The position numbers and the translations under genes are program-made. A DNA stretch of 64,000 nucleotides from Tubiluchus corallicola. Its lineage: Eukaryota; Priapulida; Priapulimorpha; Priapulimorphida; Tubiluchidae. The stretch is taken from assembly GCA_030141605.1 (NCBI GenBank), contig JAQGDQ010000148.1, forward strand, positions 372,001-436,000, given 5' to 3'. Shown here piece after piece: positions 31,842 to 46,800 of this stretch (its first letter is position 1; the number at the start of each line of letters is the position of its first letter). The notes under the pieces are model-generated. The model saw only the letters and a list, made by a program, of their open reading frames with translations. It was not told the origin of the DNA and ran no database searches.

Positions 31842-34800
31842 GTATCATAATAATTACTTAGAAATAATTGCTGTCTCATAACAGTAAAACTCTATCATAA
31901 TATGTATATATGTATTATATTACAGTTATAGATATGTTTAGATATATAATATATTATAGATATTGTATATCTTTTTCTAAAATTAATGTTTTATCTTGAA
32001 GGGTTTGCACATAATTTTTCTGTCATTTGTCAGATCTGATTGGATTGAAAATTGAAATTGATGTTCGACAAAATTTAACGGTGGTCAAAATCCTGTGTCA
32101 TATTTTAGTAATTCTTAGTAATTTAAAATGTTTATGCCACATGTAAAACACGACTGAGTCAAGCCCAGTGTGCACCTAAAAACTGGCTCGCTAAAAACAT
32201 ATTAATAATGTTGTTGATAAGATAAAGTTAATTTGTACTTTTGCTTAGTTAGTGAAGTGTATATCACAATGCTCTGATTATTTGTCAGACTGTATTAAAC
32301 TCGATTAAATTTCGTACTCAAATAGCAGACTTACTAATTTGAATGGCTGTATACCTTACCTGTCAGTACGAGAGTTTGAATTTGCAAGTTTTATGCTCTG
32401 CTCAATGTGTGGACAGCCAGCATCTAGGTGGTACACAATTTCAAGACGAATTGTTTTAGCCTTAAGTAAAGTGTATTCTCGTCCTTTAAAATGGTTTTAA
32501 ATATATGCGTGTAATTTTAGTGCCATAACACAATTATTAAGCTTTCAACATTGAAAGGAAGTTCAAGTAACTGTTAATTCACATTACAAAATGGTTTATT
32601 GATTGTAATAGGCATGCTGTAATAGCATAATAGGCTATAATATAGCTTTCAATTTTGTAAAAATATTTTTGAATGCTAGAAGCGTGTTTGATACTGCTTT
32701 TTGTACGAACAAATGATAATATTTAATGTAAACCAAATTTATATGAATTTTATCTTTGGTGGCTACCTGTAAGCACAAGGGATGTGTTGTTTCGTCTCGT
32801 GACATATGTTTCGAGTATAACAATGGTTATCATATTAATTAGCATGTAATTAGTGGTCAGCTAGTGAAATCACAGATACAATTACATTTTCATTTCGGCC
32901 GATGCTAATGCTGCGGCGCCAGTGTGCCGCAAAGATTTTTCATCTTGCCGCTCGCCATCATCTTCATTTTGCATGACGATTTGATTTTATGCGTGTATCG
33001 TGCACATTGTGTTACTGTTTTAAAATGATCGCTGGGCTGTATAAGTTGTTTGCGTTTGGTGACTTTCAGTAAAGAAGCCAAATAAAATGATATAGTCAGT
33101 CCTATGACATAGAGAAATTGAGAATGAAAGCAGTTAGTTTTAGTTTTAACAGGATAACAAGAGCATTAAATTTGGGTGAGAAAAATTTGGTCAAAAACTG
33201 GACGTGAGTGAGGGAGGATAACATTTTTATCCATTACATTTAATTTTGAGGCTTTGGGAAATTTTGGCTTTTGGTGAGTAGTTAGTACTTAGTTAGTAGA
33301 AAGCAGCATTAGGTTTGGGTAGCAGATTTGTGAAAGCTGTTCCTGTGTGTTAGTGTCAATGATATTAAGCATACCAATGTAATATTATTGGAGCAGTTAT
33401 GTAGGTAGCTGTGTTTTCTGCTTAATGGAGAGATGGTTAAGTTATGTTACGTTATGAGTTGTTATTGTTTTTTTACCAAATGTAGAATTCATTTTCAACT
33501 GTATAAGGGGATCAAAAGGTAAGCTTATTTATTATCTTTGAAGAAAGTCGCCTTGAATTTATTTGAGGTGTTTTGATAAGAATCACTTTTAAGAATGGTT
33601 AAGTGAGTTTTAGCTTTAACAGGATAATGTAAGTATTAAATTTCTGTGAGAAAAATTAGGTCAAAGACTGTAAGTGAGTGAGGAGGATAACATTTAATTT
33701 GGAGGCTTTGGGAAATCTCAGCTTTCGGTGAGCTTTTATGATGTGATCTTGTTCAAATAAGACGCATAATTATCGGTAAAAACGATTGGAATAAAGTAGG
33801 CCTAATCAAGTAAAAGGTGAGAAATCTTTACATTTGTGGCTAAATCGATTGCAGTTTTTTCATAGTTGATGTTCTGTACAATAAAGCATTAGCCAATGAT
33901 TATTTTGGTCAACCATACAGTTAACTTAAAAATATCAATAAGTTAATTAAAAAGTCTCGTACTAAAGGGCCTAAACAACTATTGTTTCTATCAGCATTAA
34001 GACAATCGTGTTCTGCAGTTAAAAGTAGTAAAATGAAATTATCATAAACCATACATGAACAGTATTCGATTTTTTGGTTTTAAGATGAAACATTTTCTAT
34101 ACACATCAGGGGCTTTTGAAGTATTAACTATTACAATTTATGTATCTACATTTTTCATCTGTCCAAGTTTTTGTCCAAATTTTTATCAACTGATGCCCAC
34201 TTTTTAATTTTCTGGACAGCCAATTCAAGATTTTTGGCTACAGAATGCAAACCATACATAACTGAGTTGCCTTATGTATGTGCTGGTCATTTTACTTCCA
34301 AAGAGTATGCCCTGTAACAGCATTCTTAGTTATAAACAATTGTTGTATGTAAGGCGGGTTTAAACTATGTATTAACTTATAGACATATTTGGCTAACGAT
34401 TTCTCAAGCTTTTGAGTACTTCTGGCACCACCAGCTTGCCAGGCCAAACCCCAATAGTTGAAATTTGCCATAATAAACGATTTATACATGATATGATTTA
34501 TACGATTAATGGCCATCCTGCTATTAAAATCCCAAAACTTGAACAATCTTTTATATTTAGTCAAACTTTTGAAGCTGGAGAAATTGCGAACACAGCGAAA
34601 TTGTGAGAAATTGCGTTATATAAATAAAGTGCAACAATGTTTTGGTATTTAAATTTGAGGTATTTATGTAACAAGGAATTATGGCTTTTACAAATAAAAG
34701 CAAGAACTGGAAAATTAAACCTTAATGGAAGTATGAAAGATAGATGAGTAGGCTAAAATTTCAGGTGTGATTTGGAATTGGATTAGTTTATTTATTATCT

Positions 34801-37800
34801 CTTTCCATTCCTTCTTGGCAATTAAAGGTGAAAGAAAAATGCTTGTGTTGGAAGGTATTTCAAATAAAGATTGTGTAAGTTGGTTATTGACATGGAAATA
34901 CCTGCAACTGCAAACATGAATAAGATTGGAATTGAATGTTTATGCTTCATATTTTCTCTTTTTTAGCTGGGTGGTATTTTTTATTGCTCGTTTTCATAGG
35001 AAGTATGCACACTGAATAGAGTGATGGCATCGGAAAATGCTTTAATTTAAAGTTTATTGTCGACTAACCAACAATTATCCTAATTTGCCTGCTCATGGTG
35101 TTATGAATAAGTTTTAAAACACAGATACTTGTAACTACACTAAATAGGACTGAGTGAGGTTTGACCAAAGTTAAGTCTGTACAGCATGACTCAGAGTTAA
35201 GCAGCCATGCGGCTTAGCTTCACATGTGGAGCTGTGTATTCATTTTTCGCTGTTTTCCGTCAGCAACTGTACATGCTAGGATGTTTGCACACATTTTTCG
35301 TTTTGTTTTGGAAATGCTCATAAATTGCCACTTAAAAAATCTGTCTGCGCCATTTGCTTGGCTGAGCAGATGTATAACCCTGGCTTTGAGGAATCGCAAT
35401 GTGTGGGCAATAATAAAATTGCTGACATTGCGATATGCACAGATAAAATTTTTCAAGTGATTATTACACCTGGTTTGAAATCTGTTACTGATAATCACCT
35501 TCCTCTGGCCCTCAACAATCACACTAACTTAGAGACTTCTGTGAGGGTGTTCTTCATCCCACAGCTGAATTGTAAGATAATCAATTATCAGAATCACTTG
35601 GTAATAATTATAGGGAATAAGATGTATCTTTGACTGACTATATGAAAATAACGTATGATCAGAAAAATCAGTTTTTAACTTCATCTTAGGTTTTCATTGG
35701 GCATTCATTTTAGAACTAGTAAAATGCTTTACATAAGATTTTAAAAAAATTGTAATTCAAGTTGACTATAAAAATTCATTATTAGTTACTACCACTACTT
35801 TTATAAAATAAATAACATTAAGGAAGAATGTGCCATCATAGCGCACATAAATAGACTTTCATGAACCACAATTTAAATTTGCTGTAAATTCAGTAAACAA
35901 TGCAGTTTTTTAGTGCAATAATTTACTACTATCATTGCACAATGATACTTTGGTTGTTTTTATTTAGCAGTTTAGTTCGTTATTGTCTTTATTTACTTCT
36001 TGAAAATTTGAATTTAGTTTTTAGCTTTTAAATCCTCCACTTTGCACTCAACTCATGAATACATCAATGCATTGCATTCTGTTTAGCTGTAAGCTATACC
36101 ATTCATTAGCGTCTTGTTTATACTGAGGGGATGCTTGCAATAGCTAGTGCACTGGCTTCTCAGAATGCTTAGGGAACATCTCTGAATTCCAACGTGACTA
36201 AGACTACTAAAGCATTTCCTTGCAATTGTTTATTTATTGGTTAGGCAAATGCAAAAGTTTGGCATTGCTTTTAGTTAATATTTACTTACTTCTGTGTTGC
36301 CACTTTCGTATTTTGATTTTCGTATATTTCTGCGAAGCGGGGAGTTTTTTATGCTCATCTTGATGCTAAGTACACCTAGCTGCCATCTTTTGAAATTTAT
36401 CCCGGATAGCGTCCGTTCTGTTCTGTATCCTAAATGTAACCAAGTTTTTTGAACATAAACATTTTTTACACAGTTCGACAGACTGTAACTCTCAGTAAAT
36501 AACAGTGACAATAAAAAAAATACATACACGTATGCACAAAAATATTTCAGCTTCTTCTAGTAGTGACTTCGACTGTAGGCCTACTTCTGGTGAAGCAGTT
36601 TTAAAGTTTCTAATCTATACCTTAAGGTCATAGGTGCTAGTTTTGCTTATTGTTCAGAGCATATTGTATTACTTGACACCGCTTGTTAAAACTAAAGCCG
36701 AATTTTGTGGTGTATATATTTACCCAAGGTCACTGAAGTCAAGAGGTGGTACTCTTATATTTTAAGGCAGTGATGAATATGTATTACAAACAGATTAAAA
36801 GGTGAGAAAGTAGGCCTAATAAAATATTTTCACTTTTTTCTATGTAAAATTTGCAGAGCTTTTTTGCCGTGACTTGTCTCTGGAGTCTGTGTTATTCTGC
36901 AAATTTTGCAGCTGATCAGCTGCCAGTTACGAATATGGGAAAATCCCCAAAATTCATTGAAAACTGCATTTTAAATTAATTTTAAATATATAATTTTTCG
37001 ATTGACAAATGCTACTTGTGAGCAATGTAGTCCCGGGCAAAATTCACTACACGGTTTTTTTGCTCAGTAGTCAGCGTGTATATGCCTGTAGTTGCTATGT
37101 GCTCAGTTGCACATGTTCTATTATTTAAACTTCACTGATTTGTACTATGCACTGTTACAGCAAGTCTGAAACAGCTGCATGCCACTCTTGTATATATCTG
37201 TTTATATACTGAAGTTGGTGCAATAAACTTTATTATTTGCTGATCGATTTAGTGAAATAATAAACATTATTATTATTTGTTGATCAAATAATTATTTTCC
37301 AACTAATTGTATTGTTGTTTGTCGGAATAATGTTTAATGATTGGCGTAGATTAAATCCAGTGCTTTCTTGGCCTAACCAAATAAAAAAGAAGCAAACTTA
37401 ACTCTTGACAATACAAAACTTATTTTTACTTATGTTAACCACTAGCTTTTACGTATATTACAGCTGACTGCCATTTAAATCACCACGAGTGTAGTTTTAG
37501 ACATGTACATTAATTAATATTTTCGACTTGTTTTGTTTTTTAGAATAATCCCCCAGAATTAACCATGTGTGGTTTTGTGATAGAGCAAGCATTATCAGTC
37601 CGGGCTTTGCAGGAAATGATTTCAAAGCGATCGCCTGAAGGAGTGAGTTTTACTATGAGATGCATGCTGTATTTGTAGATGCAAGTTTGATTTATATAGC
37701 TTTTTGGCTTAATAACATGTACAATATTTGAGGACACAGTACAAGAAACAGAGTTTGATTATTCACAAACTATGGTTTAATTTTACAAAAGCACTTTTAA

Positions 37801-40800
37801 ATTGAAATATCATTGGTGAGTCGTAGAATAGAATTGAAAGTGTTCATCACTGGAGCGCTTTTCTACCAACTTCAACGATGTTGTTATGAAATTTTTTCAG
37901 TATTTACAGCATTTTTAGTCTAGTGATATAAATCACAAATCTTGTGAATCATGTACCACTAAGATGTTGTGATATATAATTGAAGAAGTGAAATGACATG
38001 TTTCGTTCTACCACTGTGACTTATTTTGGATGAACTAAAAGCACAAAATCACTAAATATTAAGTTTTTTTCACTTTATATTGGTAATGCAATGACTAGCT
38101 AAGCACAGACTCCACTTGCACAGAAAAAAAACACAAGCGAAAGAATACAAAAGCATGACATACCATTATGACAGAGTAGTAAAAACACTAATGTAAGGTA
38201 CTCACATTGTATCAGTTTTTAACATTATTTGTAATTTCTATGTTATGTTGTGATCTTTCAGAAGGAAAGTTTTAAATTTACTTGCTAATCTTCTATGTTG
38301 CAGGGTGGCCAGCAAGGTCATCGAACTTTATTATATGGTCATGCTGTATTACTTAGACACAATATTAGCAATATGGTAAGTTTATGGAAAAAATATGTCT
38401 GTGTTTACTAATTAACGTTCTAATTAATTAAAATTAGGGTAGAAATGAAGGAAAATAGTGTGCTTATTTATCATGATAAATAAGTTACTTTTGATGAATT
38501 TTGCTAGGAAACAGGTAATTATTATCTAGTACATATGTTAAAGAACTAAATAATATGTTAAATATATATTTGATGTATGACAACTAGCATGTGGCTATTA
38601 TGAGGGGGTGCCCTGAGTTTTTACAGTAGGTTTTAATTTGATCTGTCTTTATTTGTTTAGAAACATGCTTTTGGGATGGACACTTTATTTTACTTGCCAT
38701 AACTTCTTAATTAATTGTCAAGAGCATTTGGCCTAGGAGATCATAAAACATTTTGCAGTAAAGTGATTGTAATCTATTACTGTTTTCTTTACAGTATATG
38801 TCCTGTTTGTCAACTCAAACCACATCTTCTAATGATAAGTTAGCTTTTGACGTTGGCTTAAAAGAAGACTCCGAGGGTAAGTGAACTAACTAAATTCAGT
38901 TTTTAAAATGCTGCTCCTATACTAGGTACAAAATAGCAACAACGTATGGCATACAATGCTGCTTTCTGTGAAAAGGCTTACCGAGTCAACACTCCGCATT
39001 TTTTAACATGCTTCTGCCGCCACTTTTAATTTTTAATTGTTACTACTGAAGATATAAATTATGGGTGGCTGGTCTTTGTGTGTGATTACAGTTATGCCAG
39101 TTATGTGAACAGATGCAAAATAAATAGTATTGACCCTTTTTCTGGCAAATTTGTGCATCATTGCATTAAAAAATAGGCAAATAAAATTTTCAAAAATGTG
39201 TAATGTTACAGAATCTTATTTAGCATTCTATAAAGAATTAAAACCATCCACGTTTTGAGCATATGCACAAGACCCTTTTTCAACTAGCATTAGCATTAGG
39301 TCCAGCTACAGCACATTCGGAATCATTGTCACTATCACTAAACTGCAGATTGACTACTCTTAATACTAACTACTGTACTAGACTGATCTAACATCAATAT
39401 CACCTCATCATTGCTATCACTGGAAAGGTAGTTGTAATTACTCAAATTTATATCACTTTCAACAGAATCTGTGTCACTTTATACAATGTACAACATCACT
39501 GTACTTTTATAGCTGCTTACACACTGTTGTGATTATTATGCCAAAACAAAACGAACATGTAACACGTTTTTTCTAACGGGATATTTCAAAAGTTTTTGCA
39601 TAATGAAAGAGACCTGACAATGCACTAAAAAACATAAAATCTGTTAGCAAAGCTTGTGCAGAAGATCCGTCCATGGGAACAGTGTACTCTGTCTAGTGCA
39701 CATGCAAAGCAACGAAAAGTCGCATACTTCGAAACTTTTAAAAAATATGGGTTTCTGTAACTACTATGCAAATACGTCTATAGTCCTCAAGTATTTGTAT
39801 ACTTTTTGGAAATGTGATAAGCATACTTACTTTGTGCCATTTTGTAGATCTTTTCGAGCCCTACAAATTCCACTATAGTTTTGTTTGACAATTGCTAGCA
39901 AATGTAGCTTGTTCAAAGTTAAACATAGTGCAAAGCATCCAGCTTTGACGTTTCAGTTAATTTCTGTACTGCATTGAAACAACTAATATAGCATCTGTTT
40001 GCAAAAAATAAAAGAAAGAGGTACGCATTATGCAGAATTTGACTATCAGCTATACTTTTGTAGAATAAGTGAGAAATACCTTTTTTGGGCATATTGCAAA
40101 AAATTACACCTACTGTCTACTCTATTCTTTCAATACAGGAAGTGCTTTTGTCTTACTTAACAACACAACAACATTCAGACTCTAAACATGCAAATAGTCA
40201 GTTATCCGAGCTAATCGTTGTGATGTCTTAAACTTTATTGCTTTAATCAAGCTTCGAAACATTTTGAAGCTTTGAAGTATTTAGAAGCAAATCTTTGCAA
40301 AAAGTCATGACATCTGATTGTGCGTTCTTAAAATTTCTGTCGCCAGGATTTTGTGCAAGCCAACAGTGTCCATTATTTAATTAAGAAAAGTTTTGACATG
40401 CAGGAATATTCAGGACCATTCAGGAATATGGTCCTTGACTCATAGATCTTTCGTAATTTGCAAATATTGATCATGCATTAATCACTTAATCATTAATTAG
40501 GAGAAAGCTGTTGGTGGACTATTCATCCTGCTTCTAAACAGAGATCTGAGGGAGAGAAAGTTCGTGTTGGTGATGATGTTATTCTAGTTAGCGTTGCTAC
40601 TGAGAGATATTTGGTTAGTATTACTAATGGTAAAAGCTTTATGGATGTAGCTTTTTGAAAATGTCGTAACTTATTGAACGATTTAATCGTGTTTCAAGAA
40701 ATGTATGAAAAAAATGTACTATGTAAGCTTATAAAAATGCCAACGTGATGATTATGTGTCGGATAAAAGTGGTACCACATCTCCTTTGGGTAAAAGTGCC

Positions 40801-43800
40801 TTTTATATATTGGTGGGAGAAGAACAGCTGGCTCCTTCAATTTGAGATACAAGCTGAAGTAAGGTAAAGTGCGGTATATGCACATTACCTAAAATTTGCT
40901 TCATTTGTTTATGCGGGCCAACATCAGACTTGGATGAATTTTACTCTTTGATAGTGATCAGTGTATAAATTGTAATAGTAGTGTTTAATAATGCTAAGAT
41001 AATGCTATAATAATAAGATGCATCGAAATCGTTGAAAAATCTTTCATGTGGATCAGCATTGTAAGACAAAGTTTTTGAGGATTTTGTTTGTATTTTTGTA
41101 CATGGAAAATCTCTTTTTTTGGTTTAATCTTCAATATATCTCATTTGTTTAATTATTGTTTTAATTATTATAAGGATATTTAATGTACTAATCTACTTTT
41201 TTACCGAACACTTTTTACCTGTTTGGTGAGGTAACTACTCTAGCAAAACTATCAATCTAATTTGAACCCATTTTTCTGTACTTTTAGGTGCATCATTTTG
41301 AGCTTAGGTTTTAAACACACACCGTGTAACAAAACTGAATTAATAACAGCATTTTCCCAATTACATAATTTATAAATAGAATTGTGTAATATTGCATGAA
41401 TTGTTGGAGTGAGTTTGATGTAATTTTGCCCAGGTTGTGCTAAAGCTATTACAGAACAATACAATATTTATGCAATGCATAAAATAAGGGGAGTTTAACC
41501 TTGCATAATATTTGCACATATATTCAGCAGACTTTAGATGCACTTAGTATATTGTATCATTTCTAGCACACCAGCAAAACTGGAGGCAGAGCTGTTGTCA
41601 TCGCATCATTTCACCAAACGCTGTGGAGTGTAGCAACTGTATGCTCTGGAAGCATTAGAACAAAAGCATTAGGTTTGTTGAATTATAACTTGTGATTTAT
41701 ATCAATTTCGTAAATTTAGTTGTTTTATAGGCTTAATTACAATTTTATGTTTTTGATTGCTGAGTGAATTTCGTATAGTCATGTACCTGTAGTTAAATAA
41801 TGATAAATAAGTAATGCATCCAAACTCTTTTGGTTTCCAAAGGTGTAAATTTAAAGTTTTATTGTTTTCTTTACAAGTCAATTTTAAGTTACATTGTTTT
41901 TTAAACAACTGGAAATGATACGATCTAGAGACATTTGTGTAATCCTCAACACTATATCCAACAACCGTATTAATATTGCTAACAAATAGTTCCATTGTAT
42001 GTGTAAGTCTATTTCTTTTTAATAAGGAATGCTGTTTGGTGCTGATGTGCTACGATTATTCAAGAATGTAGATGAATGCTTAACGGTATCACCCTCAGGA
42101 TCTGACCAAACGTAAGTGTCATATTTCTGTTTGTGACACTTTTTACACAGACTTAATGTGTGTGAAGAAAAAAGTATTTTATAATTGAAGTATTTTGCTG
42201 ACTAGACACTAAATACAAATTGATGGATTATGATTTTTTTGTATTTTTTAGCTCGATGGTATTTTATGAGACTGGAGATGTTTGCAATCAAGCCAGATCT
42301 TTATGGAGACTAGAACTGATACGAACAAAGTAGGCTACTGCATTGGTTCTATAGTTTACCCATTTCTCAACTCCCCTTTGTTAAAAGTTTACTTTGTTAA
42401 TTATTTTAATTTTCACTGCCATCTTTCAACTACCCTTTACTAAAAAGTGTGCTTTGTTAATTATTTTAATCATTTAAGCGTTACATTTTTAACAACATAT
42501 ATAATGCCCTGTATGTTCAGAACATGTAGTAAACTCTTTGTTTCATATAACTTACTGTTCCTAACATTTAAGCATGTTGTCATTGCCTCCACATTGATTG
42601 AGCTACTTTAACCAATATGTTGTGGTATTGCAGATGGAGTGGTGCATTCGTGGGTTGGGGAAGTTTGTTTAGGATTCGTCACATCACAACCGGTAGATAC
42701 TTATGTGTGACTGAGGAGAATCAACTGATGCTGATTGGTCGAGACAGAGCTGACGTCGAATCGGCTGCCTTTTGCTTGCGACAGACAAAAGTAGGTTCAT
42801 TTGTAACTTGTGTAAGTGATTGAGTTTTTTTTAGTAATATTAATTTTGCATGCAGCAAAATATCTATCGAGTAATACCTCAGTGGTAGATAATCTTCCTC
42901 GTAGAGTGGTGGTAGTCATAGATTAATACTTGAACTGTATAAAGTGCAGTTATGAATTTGTTGAACCTTACTGTGATAACAATTTGTAGATTGTTTAGAG
43001 TGAACTGTAAAAACCAGCAGGAAAAGGATAAGGTATCAAGTGAAACCTTATCTGTGAGTTTTAGCAAGAGTGTCGAAAATGCACAAGATTACCACTTCAC
43101 TCTTTACTTAAAATCTGATGTGATGTTGAATCGACTGTTTTTCTTACTGGTAACCTATCAGTCACGTTTCATAGCCTTTATGCTCTTGACTAGGCATCCA
43201 ACCATGCTTTAGTCAGACTAGTTTGGTAGATTCATTTTTTTCTTTGTGACTTTGTTAGCTAACAATTCCTTTAATGAAATTTTATTTTCATTATCAAGTT
43301 TTGGTTTTCTTGCATTTTTGATTTACAGCCTGACATGTCATTTTGTGCCCTGTTTACAGGATGATACAAAGATTAGCTTGGATGAGAAAGAGGAGGAAGG
43401 AATGGGGCAACCTCTTATAAAATATGGTGAATCCATGGTGTTTATACAACATGCACACACTGGCTTATGGTTGTCGTATGAGGTAAGCTTACGATACAAA
43501 CTGTTGTGCTGTTAATTTGAAAATTAGGAAGATATTGTAAAAAATAACCTTTAGATATTGCCTCATTGTTGCTGCTTTTAAGAATGCAATACACAAATCT
43601 TTTCATATAACTTCCTAGTAATTTTTATTTTGTAAGTGGCCGCAAAAAGAGTAGTAATTTCATTAATAAGAAACAACAACATATGACCTCATTTAAAAAT
43701 CTTTCAACAAATACGAAGTTAAACCTAATTCTGCCACTCTTCAAATGGTTCTGTTTTGGAATTTTGATACATTCGAATATTGAGCTGTCACAATTATCAT

Positions 43801-46800
43801 ATTAAGGTGTGGGCATAATTTAGAACATTATGATTCCTACCAATAATAGCCTTAGTGCCTATGAAGGGAAACAGATGGAAAAGGTAGGCTTCAAAGTATT
43901 TTTAATAATTAGTTAATAATAACTAATTATTAGTTTAATAATAATTAGCTAGTTAAGTCTTTTAAATAGTATTGAAAATATTTATTTTATAACATATTTT
44001 TTGCAGACGCATGAGACGAAAAAAAGAGGTGTCGGTCGTGTCGAGGAAAAAATTGGAGTGATGTTGGAGGAGGGACACATGGACGATGGATTCACTTTGG
44101 TCATGGCTCAGGAGGAGGAGTCTAGATCAGCATTGGTGATCAGAAAGTGCTCCTCTATTTTCAACAGATTTGCAAGGTAAGCTGTTTTTCTTCAGGCTTG
44201 ATGAAGTCGGGAGAGGTTTGGGTGAAAATGACAGGTAGCTGACACCGTGTGCATCAGAATATCATTTTTAAGATTTTGTAAAGTCTTCCACAAGGCAATA
44301 GGAGGCTCGTCTGCACATTCTTTCAAAAACTTCTAATTTCTGTCAAAGAATTTGTCACAGTTTTTTTATCATTATTTTAGAGAGCATACTTGACATTGCA
44401 AGTGCATCATTTTGAAATTTATCAGGGCAAAAGCCTTTATTATTGGTTTCATTTGTTAGATGAAATATTTATGGAATTTTGTTTTATGTGTAGGGCTTTA
44501 AATTCGCTGCAGACAGAAGGTGAAAATAGTGTCCTCTGGCGTAGAATCAACCTAAACGAAGTAGTTAAGTGCTTGGAGGACCTTATAGAGTACTTTGCTC
44601 AGCCACCTGAAGACACAGAACACGATGAGAAACAGCATAAGTTAAAGGCACTTCGTAACAGACAGGACCTATTCCAAGAAGAGGTATATTTTCACTTTTC
44701 TGCGATTAGTACATTTTGTAATTAATAATATGTAAGTAAATTTCCTTCTATTATTTTGTTTGCTATTTTTATATTCGTGTCTTCATCTGCGGATACTGTG
44801 CTGGAATTACATTTCAGTTTTTTAATATTATTCCTTGTTTATCAAACTATATTGCTCATTTGAAATGTATTTACAGGTTTGAGTGTTATTTCATGTCTTT
44901 AACGTAGTTTGTGAGTGAAGTCAGTTTTTTTTCAGGGAATGATTGCTTTAGTCTTAGAGACAATAGACCAGTTCAGTCTGTATCAGAGTCCGAGCTATTT
45001 CGCAGCCGTTGCAGGCGAGGAAGCTGGACAGATGTGGGAGGATATATCCAGTTCTCTGTATCTGTTGCTAGGTAATGGTCTTTTGTTCATTTCCTTGCTA
45101 TTGTTTAGTTTTTATTTTTCACTACCTAAGTTAATTTCCACCTTTGAGATTGATATTCTAGTGCAGGAAAAAAATCTGTGTTCACGTGTAGCAGCGCATC
45201 GGCTCATAATCTTCAAGGATTGCATATAGAAATTTTGTTTTTATTTGCCCAATGATGTCAGTTTGCTTCTCGGTACCGGCACCTACAAATTAGAATAAAA
45301 CGCTAATTGACTTTAATGATTAGAAGGTGATGCGATGCGACAAACCTTTTCCAGCACTGTTCAGCACCTGCTGCACAAGAGTAATCCGAGTGATGATACT
45401 AGTTGTCGATGCTTCTCTTTTGTAGAGACATAATAGCAAGGCACAAAACAATTTTCTACACATGAGATTTAAACAGAGAACTCTTCAATGTTTTCGTTTT
45501 TCATTTTATCTTGTAATGCTGTAAACTATTTTAATTGAGTATTATAAAATTCTAAAAAATTCTTAATGAAAATTTAAGTTATACATCGTCAAAGTAAAAA
45601 TAACTTACTATAGTAGCATTACCATAATGAATAACCTTTCATCCCAAATAAGTGAATTAATATCAAGCAAGGTCTGGCAGAATTTGGTTTGTTCTACCAT
45701 TGCCAGTTGTTAGCTTACTAGTTGCAGGACAAGTTTGATTAGAAGCCACTTAGAACATAAGCAGATGAAGCAATGTCTTGACTTCCTTTCATTTGTTAAG
45801 CTTGCAAAATTTCCTATGTTTTTGCACTTGTTTCAGGAGTAGCTGTGGAATTTCTGATATAATTTACTTCTAAAAATGAAGTAAGATTTTAAGTTTCTGT
45901 GACCCTGGTCCATAAAGATGTGCTTAAAACAAGAGCATCCCTATCTAGTTTAATCTGATATGATTTTGTACTACTTTTGTTCATGATTAAGTATTGTTTG
46001 TTGCCGTAATATTTACATTTTGTGATGGTTTATCTGTCCTTCCTTATAGTTTAATGATATTTAATTATATTTTTGCAGCTGCCATGATAAAAGGTAACCA
46101 TTCTAACTGTGCTCAGTTTGCTGATGCAATGAGACTCGACTGGTTATTTAACAGACTAGAAAGCCAACAAGCATCTGAGGGTATCACTTATTTATTTTTA
46201 ATTACAAACCTTTTTTAATTGATGTATATGTAAAATATAATAATTTTTAAAAGCATGTATTTATTTCTGTTAGCTCTTGTATAAACAGTAAAATCTTTGA
46301 TTTAACGATGTGAACATTAATTGATTGAAAATTATGTTATTTAGGTGTCCTGGATGTATTGCATTGTGTTCTTATTGATTCTCCGGAAGCATTGAATATG
46401 ATTAAAGAACGACATATAAAATCAATCATTTCGCTTCTAGACAAGCATGGGCGTGACCCGCAGGTACAGTAATGCAGTATGATTGTACAGTAATGCAGTA
46501 TGATTGTACAGTAGTGCAGTATGATTGTACAGTAATGCAGTATGATTGTACAGTAATGCAGTATGATTGTACAGTAATGCAGTATGATTGTACTGTAATG
46601 CAGTATGATTGTAGAAAGAATGTGAATGTGCACATTGCATACTTATTTAGCAATAATATATTGATGTTTTGAACATGAGTGTGTTCATTTGTTATAGGTG
46701 TTGAACGTATTGTGTTCACTTTGTGTGGGTAATGGTATGGCTGTTCGTAGCTCACAAAATCACATCTGCGATAACTTGTTGCCAAGCAAAGATCTTTTGT

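Larger units (their letters stand above)
31842..37543 (+). other. RyR intron 2 (5.7 kb)
   Basis: The largest RyR intron in the window. It holds a direct repeat pair (33137-33278 and 33607-33732), a non-LTR retrotransposon fragment (about 34292-34600, minus), a possible tRNA-like SINE fragment (about 36129-36195, weak) and an unexplained set of overlapping ORFs at 35220-35633. Exons 2 and 3 join in phase 0 with no residues missing relative to known RyRs. Confidence 0.7.

Noticed and set aside
36129-36195. Leu/Ser-tRNA-like stretch with TCTGAATTCC
   Set aside because: Boxes too degenerate and no cloverleaf stem pairs; not a tRNA gene.
39290-39480. Minus-strand acidic Ser/Asp-rich stretch like a piggyBac N-terminus
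   Set aside because: Interrupted by stops; no TTAA-flanked ends or catalytic region.
42952-43212. Possible extra RyR exon near 43000-43031 (AG before, GTATCA after)
   Set aside because: In the required phase 0 it reads S-E-L-stop. Exons 10 and 11 already join in phase 0 to give the expected protein.
46337-46785. Repetitive ORFs (YNHTAL / MQYDCTV repeats) on both strands
   Set aside because: Produced by the 21-bp minisatellite, whose unit is a multiple of three; not a gene.
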